A stretch of DNA of 50,289 bases from CAZSAT01 sp964604675 (GTDB lineage Bacteria; Myxococcota_A; UBA796; CAJQPC01), in contig CAZSAT010000045.1 of assembly GCA_964604675.1 (NCBI GenBank), forward strand, positions 1-50,289, read 5' to 3'. The notes beneath the pieces were generated by a model, which was not told the DNA's origin, searched no databases, and saw only the letters and a list, made by a program, of their open reading frames with translations. The position numbers and the translations under genes were made by a program. Below, piece after piece: positions 15,964-25,119 of this stretch (within the stretch, counting starts at the first letter, position 1; the number at the start of each line of letters is the position of its first letter).

Positions 15964-17381
15964 CCCTGCTCGGCGTGCGCTACCAGCGGCGGCAGCTGCT
16001 CTTCGTGCTCGGCGATGTGATCATCGCGCTGCTGGCGATCTGGTGGGCCCACGTGGCACGGGTCGGGCCCGACGGCCTCGGAGACCTGCCCGATCTGCTC
16101 AGCCACAGCACGGGCGCCTCCCTGATCTTCGTGAGCAGCAACCTGCTCGCCCTCTACGTGGCCGAGGCCTACGAGCCCGCCTACGACTTCCGAAAGCCCT
16201 ACCTCATCCTCCGGCTCGCCCTGGCGGTCGCGGTGGCGGCCGTCGTCCAGATGGTTGCGTACTACGCGCTGCCCATGTGGTGGTGGGGCCGCGGGATCAC
16301 GCTCTTCTCCAACGTGTTCCTGCTCGTCGCGGTCGTGTCGTGGCGGATGCTCATCTGCTGGCGACAGCCCCAGCTCGAAGCCCGGGAGCGCACGCTCGTG
16401 CTGGGCGCCAACGAGGGTGGACGGCTGATCGTCGAGGAGCTCAAGGAGCGCTGGGGCCTGGAGGGCCGCTACGAGGTGCTGGGGTTCCTGCACGACGACC
16501 CCGGTCAGCCGGGCGCCCCCACCGATCCCCTCACGCCGCTCCCGCTCCCCGCCCTCGGCACCACCGTGGAGGTCGACGAGCTGGTCCACAAGCTCCGGGT
16601 CGACTCGTTGATCGTCGCCATCAACAGCGGCATGAACGACGACCTGACCAAGCAGCTGCTGGCCTGCAAGTCGCGCGGGGTCCGGATCCGGGACATGCGC
16701 ACGGTCTACAAGGACCTCACCGGCAAGGTGCCGATCCACTACCTGTCCGACACGAGCCTGATCTTCGGGCCCGAGTTCGCCGGCACCTCGTGGTTCGGGC
16801 GCACCACCCTGCGGCTGCTCGACGTCGCCATCGCGCTGGTCGGGCTGATCCTCGCGGCGCCCATCCTGGCGGTCGCCGCGGCCGCCGTGAAGCTCACGTC
16901 CCCGGGTCCGGCCTTCTACACCCAGGAGCGGCTCGGGCTCAACGAGCAGCCCTTCGACATCGTCAAGCTCCGCACCATGCGGAACGACGCCGAGGCGAAG
17001 ACCGGCCCGACCTGGTCCGAGGGCCAGGGTGACCCGCGCGTCACCCCGGTCGGTCGCTTCCTCCGCCGCAGCCGCATCGACGAGCTCCCGCAGCTCTACA
17101 ACGTGCTCAAGGGCGACATGTCGATGATCGGACCCCGGCCCGAGCGGGAGCACTTCGTGCGGGAGCTGGAGCAGGCCATCCCCTTCTACGGGCTCCGCCA
17201 CGCCGTGAAGCCCGGTGTCACGGGCTGGGCGCAGGTCAAGTACCGCTACGGCGCGAGCGTCGAGGACGCCGCCGAGAAGCTCTGCTACGACCTGTTCGCG
17301 GTGCAGGAGCTCTCGCCGATGCTCTACCTGATCATCCTGCTCAAGACCGTGCAGACCGTGCTGGTCAAGCCGGGCTCCTGA
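15960..17381 (+). CDS. Polyprenyl-phosphate sugar-1-phosphate transferase (initiating enzyme)
   Basis: 473 aa. It starts lipid-linked repeat-unit synthesis by moving a sugar phosphate from a nucleotide sugar to undecaprenyl phosphate. The N-terminal half has four or so membrane helices and a Rossmann-like CoA-binding-type region (LVLGANEGGRLIVEEL). The C-terminal bacterial sugar-transferase domain starts near residue 278 with a membrane segment and contains FDIVKLRTM, the SRIDELPQLYNVLKGDMS block, IGPRPER and GVTGWAQVKYRYGAS. This is the WcaJ/EpsB type, TIGR03025-like. The last 17 bases overlap the 3' end of the convergent deacetylase gene. The sugar used cannot be read from sequence. Confidence 0.9.
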   Translation: MTLLGVRYQRRQLLFVLGDVIIALLAIWWAHVARVGPDGLGDLPDLLSHSTGASLIFVSSNLLALYVAEAYEPAYDFRKPYLILRLALAVAVAAVVQMVAYYALPMWWWGRGITLFSNVFLLVAVVSWRMLICWRQPQLEARERTLVLGANEGGRLIVEELKERWGLEGRYEVLGFLHDDPGQPGAPTDPLTPLPLPALGTTVEVDELVHKLRVDSLIVAINSGMNDDLTKQLLACKSRGVRIRDMRTVYKDLTGKVPIHYLSDTSLIFGPEFAGTSWFGRTTLRLLDVAIALVGLILAAPILAVAAAAVKLTSPGPAFYTQERLGLNEQPFDIVKLRTMRNDAEAKTGPTWSEGQGDPRVTPVGRFLRRSRIDELPQLYNVLKGDMSMIGPRPEREHFVRELEQAIPFYGLRHAVKPGVTGWAQVKYRYGASVEDAAEKLCYDLFAVQELSPMLYLIILLKTVQTVLVKPGS

Positions 17382-18360
17382 GGGACGCGTGCTCGGCCAG
17401 CCCACCCATGGAGTGCACCTCGATCCGCCCCTGGTCCCGCAGCCGGGCCACGTGGTCGAAGACCCGGTCGAGCGCGCCGAGCATCGCCTCGGGGTCGTCG
17501 GCGAGGTTGATCGGGTGCAGGTAGAGGTGGCACACCCGGCGCCGCTCGGCCGCGGCGTCGATGCCCCTGGTGCTGCGCCGCACACGCGCACCCAGGGGGA
17601 TCAGCCTGCGCACCCCGAAGTAGGGCAGGAAGGTGGCCGAGGCGGGGATCTGCCACAGGCCGTGCGCGTCGCGCTCGGGCAGCACGGTGGGCGGGGTCGC
17701 CGCTCGGACGACGTCCACGAGGTGGGCCGCACGCTTCATCTTGCCCGGCACGGCGCGCCGGTTGTACCAGGTGGGCTCCAGCGGTCGCCAGCACGTGAAG
17801 CCATGCTTCGGGAGCAGGTCCACGTGCCCGGCCACGTTGCGCGGGAACACGAAGGACCGAAGCTCCACGCCGAGCGCCTGCGCTTCCCGCACGCACCGCG
17901 CAAGCTCCGAGTCGGCGGTCTCCCTCGAACAACCGGCCTCGCCGAACACGGGGTGGCTGAAGCTGTGGCTGCCCACCTCCTGGCCGGCGTCACGGAGGCG
18001 CTCGACGAGGCTCCTGGCGTAGAAGGCCGGGTGCTCCGCTTCGGTGCCTTCGGGCACACCGGCGAACCAGTCGGGCCGCCACGCATGGGAGGGCGGGACG
18101 AGGTCGGGGTGCAGACAACCCGCGCTGAGCGTGGCACCCTCGAGGAACAGGTGCCCGACGGTCGCCCAGGTGGCCACGATCCCATGCCGCTCCAAGCACG
18201 CCAGGAAGGCGTCGAAGCACTGATCCCGGGTGATCCGCGAGGCCGCGATCAGGGCCGCCGGGTCGTCGCAGAGGTCCCGAGAACCCCAGACCAGCTCGAA
18301 GTCGAGGCTGAGCGTGAAGACGCCGCGTTCGAGTGCGAGGGCCACGCCCGGGTCTACCAC
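17365..18360 (-). CDS. Polysaccharide deacetylase (NodB-fold)
   Basis: 331 aa, probably cytoplasmic because no signal peptide is visible. The NodB fold is indicated by LSLDFELVWG (catalytic and metal aspartate D20), WATVGHLFLEG, the metal histidines in GSHSFSHP (H132, H136), the VFPRN segment, and LYLHPINL near the C-terminus. The family removes N- or O-acetyl groups from carbohydrates. It lies antisense inside an otherwise plus-strand polysaccharide operon, divergent from the Wzc-type gene (17 bases apart) and convergent with the sugar transferase (17-base overlap). It is therefore expressed separately but probably modifies the same polymer or its precursor. The GTG start at 18360 is uncertain; a GTG 15 bases further in also fits. 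Confidence 0.82.
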   Translation of the reverse strand: MVDPGVALALERGVFTLSLDFELVWGSRDLCDDPAALIAASRITRDQCFDAFLACLERHGIVATWATVGHLFLEGATLSAGCLHPDLVPPSHAWRPDWFAGVPEGTEAEHPAFYARSLVERLRDAGQEVGSHSFSHPVFGEAGCSRETADSELARCVREAQALGVELRSFVFPRNVAGHVDLLPKHGFTCWRPLEPTWYNRRAVPGKMKRAAHLVDVVRAATPPTVLPERDAHGLWQIPASATFLPYFGVRRLIPLGARVRRSTRGIDAAAERRRVCHLYLHPINLADDPEAMLGALDRVFDHVARLRDQGRIEVHSMGGLAEHASLRSPA

Positions 18361-18364
18361 GGTG

Positions 18365-18370
18365 TAGGCT
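18365..18370 (+). promoter_or_regulatory. Candidate -10 box (TAGGCT) of the Wzc-type gene
   Basis: TAGGCT sits in the 17-base gap between two divergent start codons and ends seven bases before GTG 18378. The wider match GGTGTAGGCT is shared exactly with the region before the kinase gene at 30051. Confidence 0.4.
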
Positions 18371-18377
18371 CGGAACG

Positions 18378-20465
18378 GTGAGCGCTCCCACGAAGCGGCC
18401 TGGCCTCACGGGCCTGGACCTCCGCACCTTCCGCGAGGCTCTGCTCCAACAGCGCGCCACCTTCGTCGGCTTCCTGGTGGCCGTGGTGCTCGCCACCGTG
18501 GTGGGCACCCTGCTCGCCACGAAGGAGTACACCGCCGTCGCGCTCATCCAGCTGATGCCGCGCGCGGGGTCCGAGGTCGACGTGACCGAGGTCGTGAGCC
18601 ACGACGCGGCCGGGTACCTCGAGGCCCGGGACCGAGCGCGCACCCAGATCCAGATCATCCAGAGCCGCAGCGTTCGCCTCGCGGTGCTCGAACGCTACGC
18701 GGAGCTGGGCCACGACGACATGAAGCCCGATCAAGACGGGCTCGACGCGCTGGGCGGCAACCTGTCCGCTGGACCCCGCGAAGACACCCAGCTCGTGGAG
18801 ATCCGGGTCGTGCACACCGACCCCGAGCGCGCCGCGATCCTGGCGAACCTCGTGGCGGACACCTACCAGACCTCCAACCTGGACCAGCGCACCGACGCGG
18901 CGCAGCAGACCCGGGTCTGGATCGAAGGCAAGACCGACGCGGCCAAGCGCTCGTTGGACGAGGCCTCGACGCGGGTGATGGCCTTCAAGGAGCAGAACGG
19001 CCTCGCCGACATCGACGAGGCGGTCGACGGCATCACGTCCCGCATGGCCTCGCTCCAGCAGGCTGCGAGCATGGCCAACACCGAGCGCGTGCTGCTCGAG
19101 AGCCGCCTCCGCGAGCTGCAGAAGCGGCTCGACGCGGGCGAGGTCGACCTGCTGGTGGGCATGTTCGACGACCCCGCGCTCAAGGCGATGGCGCGCGAAC
19201 GCGCCACGACGATGACCGCCAGCGCGGAGGTGCTCGCGCGCTACGGAGCGCTCCACCCCGAACACCAGCGCACGATGGCGCACCTCGAGAAGCTCGAGGG
19301 GCTCATCGCCGCCGAGGTGGAGCGCAACGTGGAGTCCGAGCGCTCCCGCGTCTCCACGCTCTACCGCCAGGAAGCGCGCATCGCGTCCGAGCTGGAGCAG
19401 GTGAAGGTCGAGCTCTTGGAGCAACAGCGCATGCAGGAGGCCTACACCACCCTGAAGGGGGAGGAGGAGCGGCTCCGCAGGCTCTACGGCAGCCTCGGCG
19501 AGCGAGGTGCCGAGGTGGAGCTCCAGGCCTCCACGCGCCTGAACGACGTGCGCATCGTCGACCGTGCGATCCCGCCGACGCGCCCGAGCAAGCCCAACAA
19601 GCTGCTGAACCTGATCATGGCGATCGGTGTGGGCCTCGGCGGAGGCATGGGCCTCGCGCTCCTGCGCTTCCGCATCGACGACGCCCTCGTGAACCCCGAG
19701 GACATCGAGGCCCACCTCGCGGTCTCCATGCTCGGCGCGATCCCCACGATCGGAGACGAGGTGCCGCCAGACGAGCGGGTGAAGGTGTCCATCGAGGAAC
19801 CCCGATCGTTGACCGCGGAAGCCTTCCGCGGCGTGCGAGCGGTGCTCGAGGCCTTCGCGGTGGCCGGTGGTCGGCGGCTGCTGGTCACGAGCTGCGGCAT
19901 GGGCGACGGCAAGACCCACGTCATCGCGGGCCTGGCCATCGCGTACGCGCGGCTCGGGGTGCCCACGCTGCTCGTCGACGCCGACCTGCGCAGGCCGCGC
20001 GTGCACACCGTGTTCGGCCTGGACCACGAGCCGGGGCTGTCCAACGTGGTCGAAGGCAGCGACCCGCTGGCCGACATCCGTCACATCGGCATCGACAACC
20101 TCTGGATCATGCCCTGCGGCACCCGCATCGACTACCCCAACGAGCTGCTCTCCTCGCCCAAGCTGGAGGCCGCCCTCGTCACGCTCGCCGAGCGCTTCCA
20201 CGTCATCCTCATCGACACCCCGCCCGCGGGCCTCGTGCACGACGCGCTGGCGCTCGCGCGGAACGCAGACGGCGTGATCCTCGTGATCCGACGGGGCAAG
20301 ACCGAGCGGGAGATCGCCACGAAGACCGTGGAGATCCTGGAGAAGTCGGGCGCCAAGCTCCTGGGGGTCGTGCTGAACGACGTGCCGCCGTCGAAGGCGG
20401 CCGTGAAGTACGAGCAGGCCTACGACGACGGTGCGCCACGGCGGGGTCGGCCGAAGAGCTCGTGA
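18378..20465 (+). CDS. wzc: Wzc-type polysaccharide co-polymerase / tyrosine autokinase
   Basis: 695 aa. It controls chain length and export of the polymer. A first membrane helix (about residues 30-50, ending in LLATKEY) starts the Wzz domain, followed by long coiled-coil periplasmic segments and a second helix near 400-425 preceded by the proline-rich PTRPSKPNK. The C-terminal BY-kinase domain has Walker A GMGDGKT (ending at 513), Walker A' LLVDADLRRPR and Walker B ILIDTPP. The C-terminal tail has only two tyrosines (KYEQAYDDG), fewer than the usual cluster. GTG 18378 is chosen because the upstream frame has no similarity. Its stop overlaps the next start as GTGA. No Wzb-type phosphatase is present in the window. 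Confidence 0.88.
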   Translation: MSAPTKRPGLTGLDLRTFREALLQQRATFVGFLVAVVLATVVGTLLATKEYTAVALIQLMPRAGSEVDVTEVVSHDAAGYLEARDRARTQIQIIQSRSVRLAVLERYAELGHDDMKPDQDGLDALGGNLSAGPREDTQLVEIRVVHTDPERAAILANLVADTYQTSNLDQRTDAAQQTRVWIEGKTDAAKRSLDEASTRVMAFKEQNGLADIDEAVDGITSRMASLQQAASMANTERVLLESRLRELQKRLDAGEVDLLVGMFDDPALKAMARERATTMTASAEVLARYGALHPEHQRTMAHLEKLEGLIAAEVERNVESERSRVSTLYRQEARIASELEQVKVELLEQQRMQEAYTTLKGEEERLRRLYGSLGERGAEVELQASTRLNDVRIVDRAIPPTRPSKPNKLLNLIMAIGVGLGGGMGLALLRFRIDDALVNPEDIEAHLAVSMLGAIPTIGDEVPPDERVKVSIEEPRSLTAEAFRGVRAVLEAFAVAGGRRLLVTSCGMGDGKTHVIAGLAIAYARLGVPTLLVDADLRRPRVHTVFGLDHEPGLSNVVEGSDPLADIRHIGIDNLWIMPCGTRIDYPNELLSSPKLEAALVTLAERFHVILIDTPPAGLVHDALALARNADGVILVIRRGKTEREIATKTVEILEKSGAKLLGVVLNDVPPSKAAVKYEQAYDDGAPRRGRPKSS

Positions 20466-21790
20466 CCGCGGAGCCCAGGCGCTGGCCGCTGGACCCCATC
20501 GCCGTCGCGCTCGGGCTCGGCTTCGGGCTGGCGGTCTCCAAACAGCCCGTGCTGGCCATGGTGGCAGTCATCGGCATCGCCTTCGGCCTGCTGGTGGTGG
20601 ACCGGCCCGCGCGCATGGTGCCGGTGCTCTTCCTCGCCATCCTGTTCGACAAGCTCGGCGCGAGCGGGGTGAAGCTGGCCGACTTCCCGGTGACGGCGTC
20701 CAAGCTCTCGGTGGTCGGCCTGTTGGGCGTGTGGGGCCTCCACGTGATCCTGAGCCGCGCGCGTCCCGCGCGCTGGCACCCCGTGCTGGGCGGCCTGGGG
20801 GTGTTCGCGGCGTCCACCGCGTTCACGCTCACCCTCACCGGCCAGCTCGGCGAAGGCAAGTTCACGCTCTTCGGCCTGCTGATGATGATGGTGCTCGTGG
20901 GCCTGGTCTTCGCCATCCTGGCCGAGGAGGACCTCGCACCGCTCTACCGCAGCATCGGATGCGTGCTGGCCGGCATCTTCCTGTTGAGCCTGAAGGCCGC
21001 CGGCGCCGAGGGCGAAGCGGCACGGGCCACGGGCACGATGGGCGATCCCAACGAGTGGGCGACCATGGTCTTCGTGGTCACCCCCTTCGTGCTCGGCGGG
21101 CTGACCGACGAGGACCACTGGGTCGCCCGGCCGCTCCGCATGGCCCTGGTCGGGCTCGCCCCCCTGTCGGTGCTCGCGAGCGGCTCCCGGGCAGCTCTGA
21201 TCGTGCTCGTGCTCGTCACGCCGGGCGTGCTCTACCTGATGCGAAGGCGACGCGGAGAGCTGGGCCTGGTCGCTGGCGCTGGCGCCCTTGTCGCACCCTT
21301 CGTGCTGGACTTCTCCAAGGGCATGGAGCGCTTCCAGTCGCTCTGGCTGCGCCTGCAGGGCGAGTCGACGGTGACGGGCGACAACAGCCTCGACGAGCGC
21401 ACGGAGCTGTTCCACCAGGGCCTGCAGCTCTTCCTGGACAACCTGCTGTTCGGATCGGGACCCGGCACCTTCGGGGCCGCCACGGGCTTCGTCTCGGAGA
21501 CCGGTCGACTCCGACCCGCCCACAACTCCTACCTGGAGGTCGCCGCCGAGCAGGGGCTGCTGGGCCTGCTCTGCGCGGGCTTCTTCCTCGCGACCGTGGG
21601 GGTCACGCTCTGGCGCGGCTGGAGGGGAGCGCTCCGGCCGCGCGATCGGAACCGCGTGGCGGGCGTGGCCATCGGGCTCGCGGCGGTCGCGACCATGGCG
21701 GCCACCCTCGGGCTGATCACCTTCTCGATGGCGTACCTGGTCCTGGGCTTCGGCCTCGCGGTGGTCCACCAGGCCACCAGGGGAGGCTGA
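20462..21790 (+). CDS. O-antigen ligase/polymerase family protein (Wzy/WaaL-like)
   Basis: 442 aa, about ten to twelve hydrophobic segments. The Wzy_C signature region is visible: GTMGDPNEWATMV, SGSRAALIVLVLV, then a large periplasmic loop with SLDERTELFHQGLQLFLDN, LLFGSGPGTFGA and the conserved AHNSYLEVAAEQGLLG. Wzy polymerases join repeat units in the periplasm and WaaL ligases attach O-antigen to lipid A; the fold does not distinguish them. Its position between the Wzc-type and Wzx-type genes favours polymerase. GTG start within a GTGA overlap with the co-polymerase gene. Confidence 0.85.
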   Translation: MTAEPRRWPLDPIAVALGLGFGLAVSKQPVLAMVAVIGIAFGLLVVDRPARMVPVLFLAILFDKLGASGVKLADFPVTASKLSVVGLLGVWGLHVILSRARPARWHPVLGGLGVFAASTAFTLTLTGQLGEGKFTLFGLLMMMVLVGLVFAILAEEDLAPLYRSIGCVLAGIFLLSLKAAGAEGEAARATGTMGDPNEWATMVFVVTPFVLGGLTDEDHWVARPLRMALVGLAPLSVLASGSRAALIVLVLVTPGVLYLMRRRRGELGLVAGAGALVAPFVLDFSKGMERFQSLWLRLQGESTVTGDNSLDERTELFHQGLQLFLDNLLFGSGPGTFGAATGFVSETGRLRPAHNSYLEVAAEQGLLGLLCAGFFLATVGVTLWRGWRGALRPRDRNRVAGVAIGLAAVATMAATLGLITFSMAYLVLGFGLAVVHQATRGG

Positions 21791-21830
21791 CACGGCACGC
21801 GGCAACCTGATCGCGCTGGGGCTCGGCCAG

Positions 21831-23186
21831 GTGGTGCGCCTGGGCGCCGGCCTGGGCGTGAACGTGCTCCTGATGCGCGGGCTGGGGGTCGAGGGCTACG
21901 GCGTGTACGGCTACGTGCTCACCCTGGTGGCGCTCTGCAGCTTCGGCGCCAGCCTGGGCATGGAGCGCCTGCTCAAGCGGGAGATCGCGCGCGATCCCGA
22001 CCGTCTCGCGCGCTCGTGTGCCACCGGTCTGGCCGCCACCTCGGTGCTCGCGGTCCTCACCGGGCTCGTGATCGTGGGTGCGGCGTGGGGCCTCGACGGT
22101 CGCTCCGAGGTCGTGTGGGCGGCCGCCTTGGGGGCCGTGGCGCTCGGCCTCCAGGCCAGCTCCCAGGTGATCGAGTCGGCCTTCCACGGCCTGCGCACCA
22201 TGCGCCCGGCGGTGGGCGCGCAGGTGGCCGGAAAGCTCGTGCTCCTCACCGCTACGGCGGCGCTCCTGTGGTCGGGGGCCGGGGTCGCTGCGGTGTTCGG
22301 CGCGCAGGTGCTCGACGCCCTGGTGGCCTTCGGCGGCATGGCCTGGGCCGCGCGGAAGCTCGACCTCCGGGGCTTCGGCACCAGCGTGGCCGAGGTCCGC
22401 GTCCTCGCACGGGAAGCCCTGCCCTTCGGCCTGAACCTGCTGTTCGGCAGCGTGTACCTGAGCGTGGACGTGCTGCTCCTCGCCCAGCTCCGCGGCGACA
22501 CCGAGGTGGGCATCTACCGGGGTGCGGTGATGCTCATCACGCTGTTCCCGGTCATCGCGAACACCCTCACCACGGGGCTCTACCCGCGCATGGCCCAGCA
22601 CCTCGGGGACGCTGCCGCAGCGGGCGCCGAGCTGCGCTTCGCGTCCAGGGTGCTGCTGGCCATCAGCGTGCCCGCGGCGGTCGGGGGCATGCTGGTCGCC
22701 GAGCCGCTGATGGTGTTCGTGGGGGGAGCGGCCTTCGCCGTGAGTGCCGCGCCCTTCCTCGTGCTCGCGCCGCTCCTGCCCCTCCGCTTCCTCAACAACG
22801 CCACCGCCATGACGCTCTCGAGCCTGAACCGTCAGGGGGCGCGGACCCGCGGCGTCGCCGTGGCCGCGGTGGTCAACCTCGTCGCGAACCTGCTGGTGAT
22901 CCCGACCTGGGGCGCGGTGGGCGCCGCCGCGACCACGCTCGGCACCGAGGTGCTCCTGACCGTGTGGTTCCGCTGGCACGTCCGTGGTCTGGTGCAGGAC
23001 GTGAAGATCCTCGACAGCGCAGCCCGGGTGGCGCTGCCCGCGCTGGTGATGGGGCTGGTGGTCTGGGTCTTTCCCCCCGTCCACGTGGTGCTCACCGTGG
23101 CGGTCGGCGCGAGCGTCTTCGCCGGTCTCGGCCTGCTGACCAGAGCCTGGCACCCCCGCGACCTTCGCGAGCTGAGGCGCGTGTGA
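21831..23186 (+). CDS. Wzx-type oligosaccharide flippase
   Basis: 451 aa from this start, about twelve membrane segments. MATE/MOP-superfamily features are LMRGLGVEGYGVYGYVLTLV near the N-terminus, REALPFGLNLLFGSVYLSVD and DTEVGIYRGAVMLITLFPVI in the middle, and paired helices to the end. It would move lipid-linked repeat units across the inner membrane. The start is uncertain: similarity to flippase N-termini (ARGNLIALGLGQVV) extends about 13 codons upstream to near 21795, but no ATG, GTG or TTG exists in frame there, so GTG 21831 or a rare CTG at 21807 or 21816 may be used. It overlaps the following GT4 gene by four bases. Confidence 0.85.
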   Translation: MVRLGAGLGVNVLLMRGLGVEGYGVYGYVLTLVALCSFGASLGMERLLKREIARDPDRLARSCATGLAATSVLAVLTGLVIVGAAWGLDGRSEVVWAAALGAVALGLQASSQVIESAFHGLRTMRPAVGAQVAGKLVLLTATAALLWSGAGVAAVFGAQVLDALVAFGGMAWAARKLDLRGFGTSVAEVRVLAREALPFGLNLLFGSVYLSVDVLLLAQLRGDTEVGIYRGAVMLITLFPVIANTLTTGLYPRMAQHLGDAAAAGAELRFASRVLLAISVPAAVGGMLVAEPLMVFVGGAAFAVSAAPFLVLAPLLPLRFLNNATAMTLSSLNRQGARTRGVAVAAVVNLVANLLVIPTWGAVGAAATTLGTEVLLTVWFRWHVRGLVQDVKILDSAARVALPALVMGLVVWVFPPVHVVLTVAVGASVFAGLGLLTRAWHPRDLRELRRV

Positions 23187-24229
23187 AGGTCGTCCAGGTC
23201 ATCCCCACCCTCGGGATCGGCGGCGCCGAGAAGATCGTGGTGCTCCTCACCCAGGGCCTGTTGGCCAGCGGCCACGAGGTCGAGGTAGCGGTGCTGGGCC
23301 AACCGACCGGGAGCGCCTTCGAAGAAGCCCTGGCCGACGTGCCCGTGCACTTCCTGGGAAAGGGGCCGGGGCTCGACCTGCGCATCGTGCCGGCCCTCCG
23401 CGCAGTGCTTCGCCGCGCCGACGTCGTGCACACCCACCTGCACGTGCTGAAGTACCTCTGGCCTCAGCGGCGCCCCGTGGTGCACACCGTGCACAACCTG
23501 GCGGAGCGCGAGGCCGTGGGCCACGACCGCCGGGTCCAGCAGCTCGCGTTCCGTGGCGGGGTCACGCCGGTCGCCATCGGGCAGGCGGTGGCCGACAGCG
23601 TGGAGCGGCTCTACGGCTGCCGGGGGCCCGTCATCCCCAACGGCATCGCCCTGGACGCCCTGCAGGTCGCCGACGGCACCCGGGAACGCGTGCGCGCCGA
23701 GCTGGGTGTCAGTCGCCCCCTGTGGCTGGCGGTGGGGCGGCTCGACGAGCAGAAGGACCACGCGAGCCTGCTCGACGCGGTGGACGGACTCGAGCTCGAG
23801 CTCGTCATCGCGGGCGACGGACCCTTGCGACGCACCCTGAGCTGCCCCGCCAACGCGCGGCTGCTCGGCAACCGGGCGGACGTGCCCGACCTGCTCGCGG
23901 CGACGGACGGCTTCGTGCTGTCGAGCCGCTGGGAGGGCAACCCGCTCTCGGTCATGGAGGCCATGGGCGCCGGCAAGCCGGTGGTCGCCACCTCGGTGGG
24001 GTGCGTGCCCGAGCTCGTGGTCGAGGGCTGCGGAACCCTGGTCGAGGCGGGCGACGTGGCTGCCCTCCGCGCGGCCCTTCGGGGCTGGAGCGCCGACCCG
24101 GCTGGCGCGCGCGCCGCGGGCGAGCGGGCCGCGGACCATGCCCGGGAGCACTTCGACGTGCCGGTGATGACCGCCGCGTACGCCGACCTCTATGCCCGAC
24201 TGGCACACGGGGATGTCGCGCGGTGGTAG
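23183..24229 (+). CDS. GT4 family glycosyltransferase
   Basis: 348 aa, GT-B fold. The N-terminal half begins MKVVQVIPTLGIGGAEKIVV with the glycine-rich acceptor loop; the C-terminal half contains VIPNGIALD, AVGRLDEQKDHASLLDA, VIAGDGPLRR and SSRWEGNPLSVMEAMGAGKPV with the donor-binding glutamates. It is the third glycosyltransferase of the locus (counting the fusion protein) and would extend the repeat unit. GTG start in a GTGA overlap with the flippase, so translation is coupled. The donor and linkage cannot be inferred. Confidence 0.88.
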   Translation: MKVVQVIPTLGIGGAEKIVVLLTQGLLASGHEVEVAVLGQPTGSAFEEALADVPVHFLGKGPGLDLRIVPALRAVLRRADVVHTHLHVLKYLWPQRRPVVHTVHNLAEREAVGHDRRVQQLAFRGGVTPVAIGQAVADSVERLYGCRGPVIPNGIALDALQVADGTRERVRAELGVSRPLWLAVGRLDEQKDHASLLDAVDGLELELVIAGDGPLRRTLSCPANARLLGNRADVPDLLAATDGFVLSSRWEGNPLSVMEAMGAGKPVVATSVGCVPELVVEGCGTLVEAGDVAALRAALRGWSADPAGARAAGERAADHAREHFDVPVMTAAYADLYARLAHGDVARW

Positions 24230-24260
24230 ATGTGTCGACAAGGTCCCGGAGGAGCCACAC

Positions 24261-25022
24261 GTGCTGACGATCCTGCTCGTCACGGCCGCCGAGGCCAAGG
24301 ACCAGGGCTACAAGGTCGGCGCCGGAGACGTGCTCGAGATCCGGGTCTACGGGGAACCCACCCTGTCCGGCAGCTTCCCTGTCGGCGAGGACGGCCACCT
24401 GGACTACCCCTTGCTGGGTCCCGTCACGGTCACGGGCCTGACGGCGGCCGAGGTCGCCACCACGCTCACCGAACACCTGAGCGCGGGCTACATCATGGAC
24501 CCCGACGTGTCGGCGTGGCTCGGCAGCTACCAGAGCCAGCCCGTCCAGGTGCTGGGCTCGGTGGCTCAACCCGGCCAGTACTTCCTGAAAGGCGCGACCA
24601 CGGTGTTGCAGCTGCTGAGCGAGGCCGGCGGCGTGCAGAACGGCGGCGTGAACGAGATCCGCGTGACCCACGCCGCCCAGGCCGGTGCCGTGTCGGTGAT
24701 CGACTACGAGCGCCTCGTGAGCGAGGGCGCCGACAACATCACGCTGACCGCCGGCGACGTGGTCTTCGTGCCGGAGAGCCTGGTCTACGTCATGGGCCAG
24801 ATCGACGCCCCCGGCGAGATCGCCTTCCGCGAAGGCCTGACGGTGGCCAACTGCCTCGCGGCGGCCGGCGGCGCCCTTCCGACCGCCAACCTCGGAAAGG
24901 TCTACATCCTCCGAGGCGACGATCGGATCCGGGTGAACGTTCGGCACGTGCTGAGCGGCAAGACGCCCGACGTCGCGGTCGAGGCGGGCGATCGCATCTA
25001 CGTGGGCGAGTCGATCTTCTGA
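24261..25022 (+). CDS. Polysaccharide export protein (Wza-like, poly_export/SLBB)
   Basis: 253 aa. The poly_export domain starts YKVGAGDVLEIRVYGEPTLS and continues GHLDYPLLGPVTVTGLTAAE; two SLBB repeats follow (VQVLGSVAQPGQYFL...LLSEAGGV and VYVMGQIDAPGEIAF...CLAAAGGA). Such proteins form the outer-membrane or periplasmic channel for the polymer. GTG 24261 is chosen because GGAGGAG ends six bases before it and because it yields a plausible short signal peptide, LTILLVTAAEA, cleaved at AEA. Unlike E. coli Wza there is no lipobox cysteine and no C-terminal amphipathic membrane helix, so the outer-membrane pore may be provided by another protein, as in Myxococcus-type systems. Confidence 0.85.
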   Translation: MLTILLVTAAEAKDQGYKVGAGDVLEIRVYGEPTLSGSFPVGEDGHLDYPLLGPVTVTGLTAAEVATTLTEHLSAGYIMDPDVSAWLGSYQSQPVQVLGSVAQPGQYFLKGATTVLQLLSEAGGVQNGGVNEIRVTHAAQAGAVSVIDYERLVSEGADNITLTAGDVVFVPESLVYVMGQIDAPGEIAFREGLTVANCLAAAGGALPTANLGKVYILRGDDRIRVNVRHVLSGKTPDVAVEAGDRIYVGESIF

Positions 25023-25119
25023 GCCGGCGCTGCGGAGGATCGCGCGGTTTTTCGATCGGCACCCTATCGAAGACCGCCCGAACGCCCGATGCTTCGGGTG
25101 GACACAGGAAGGTCTCTGG

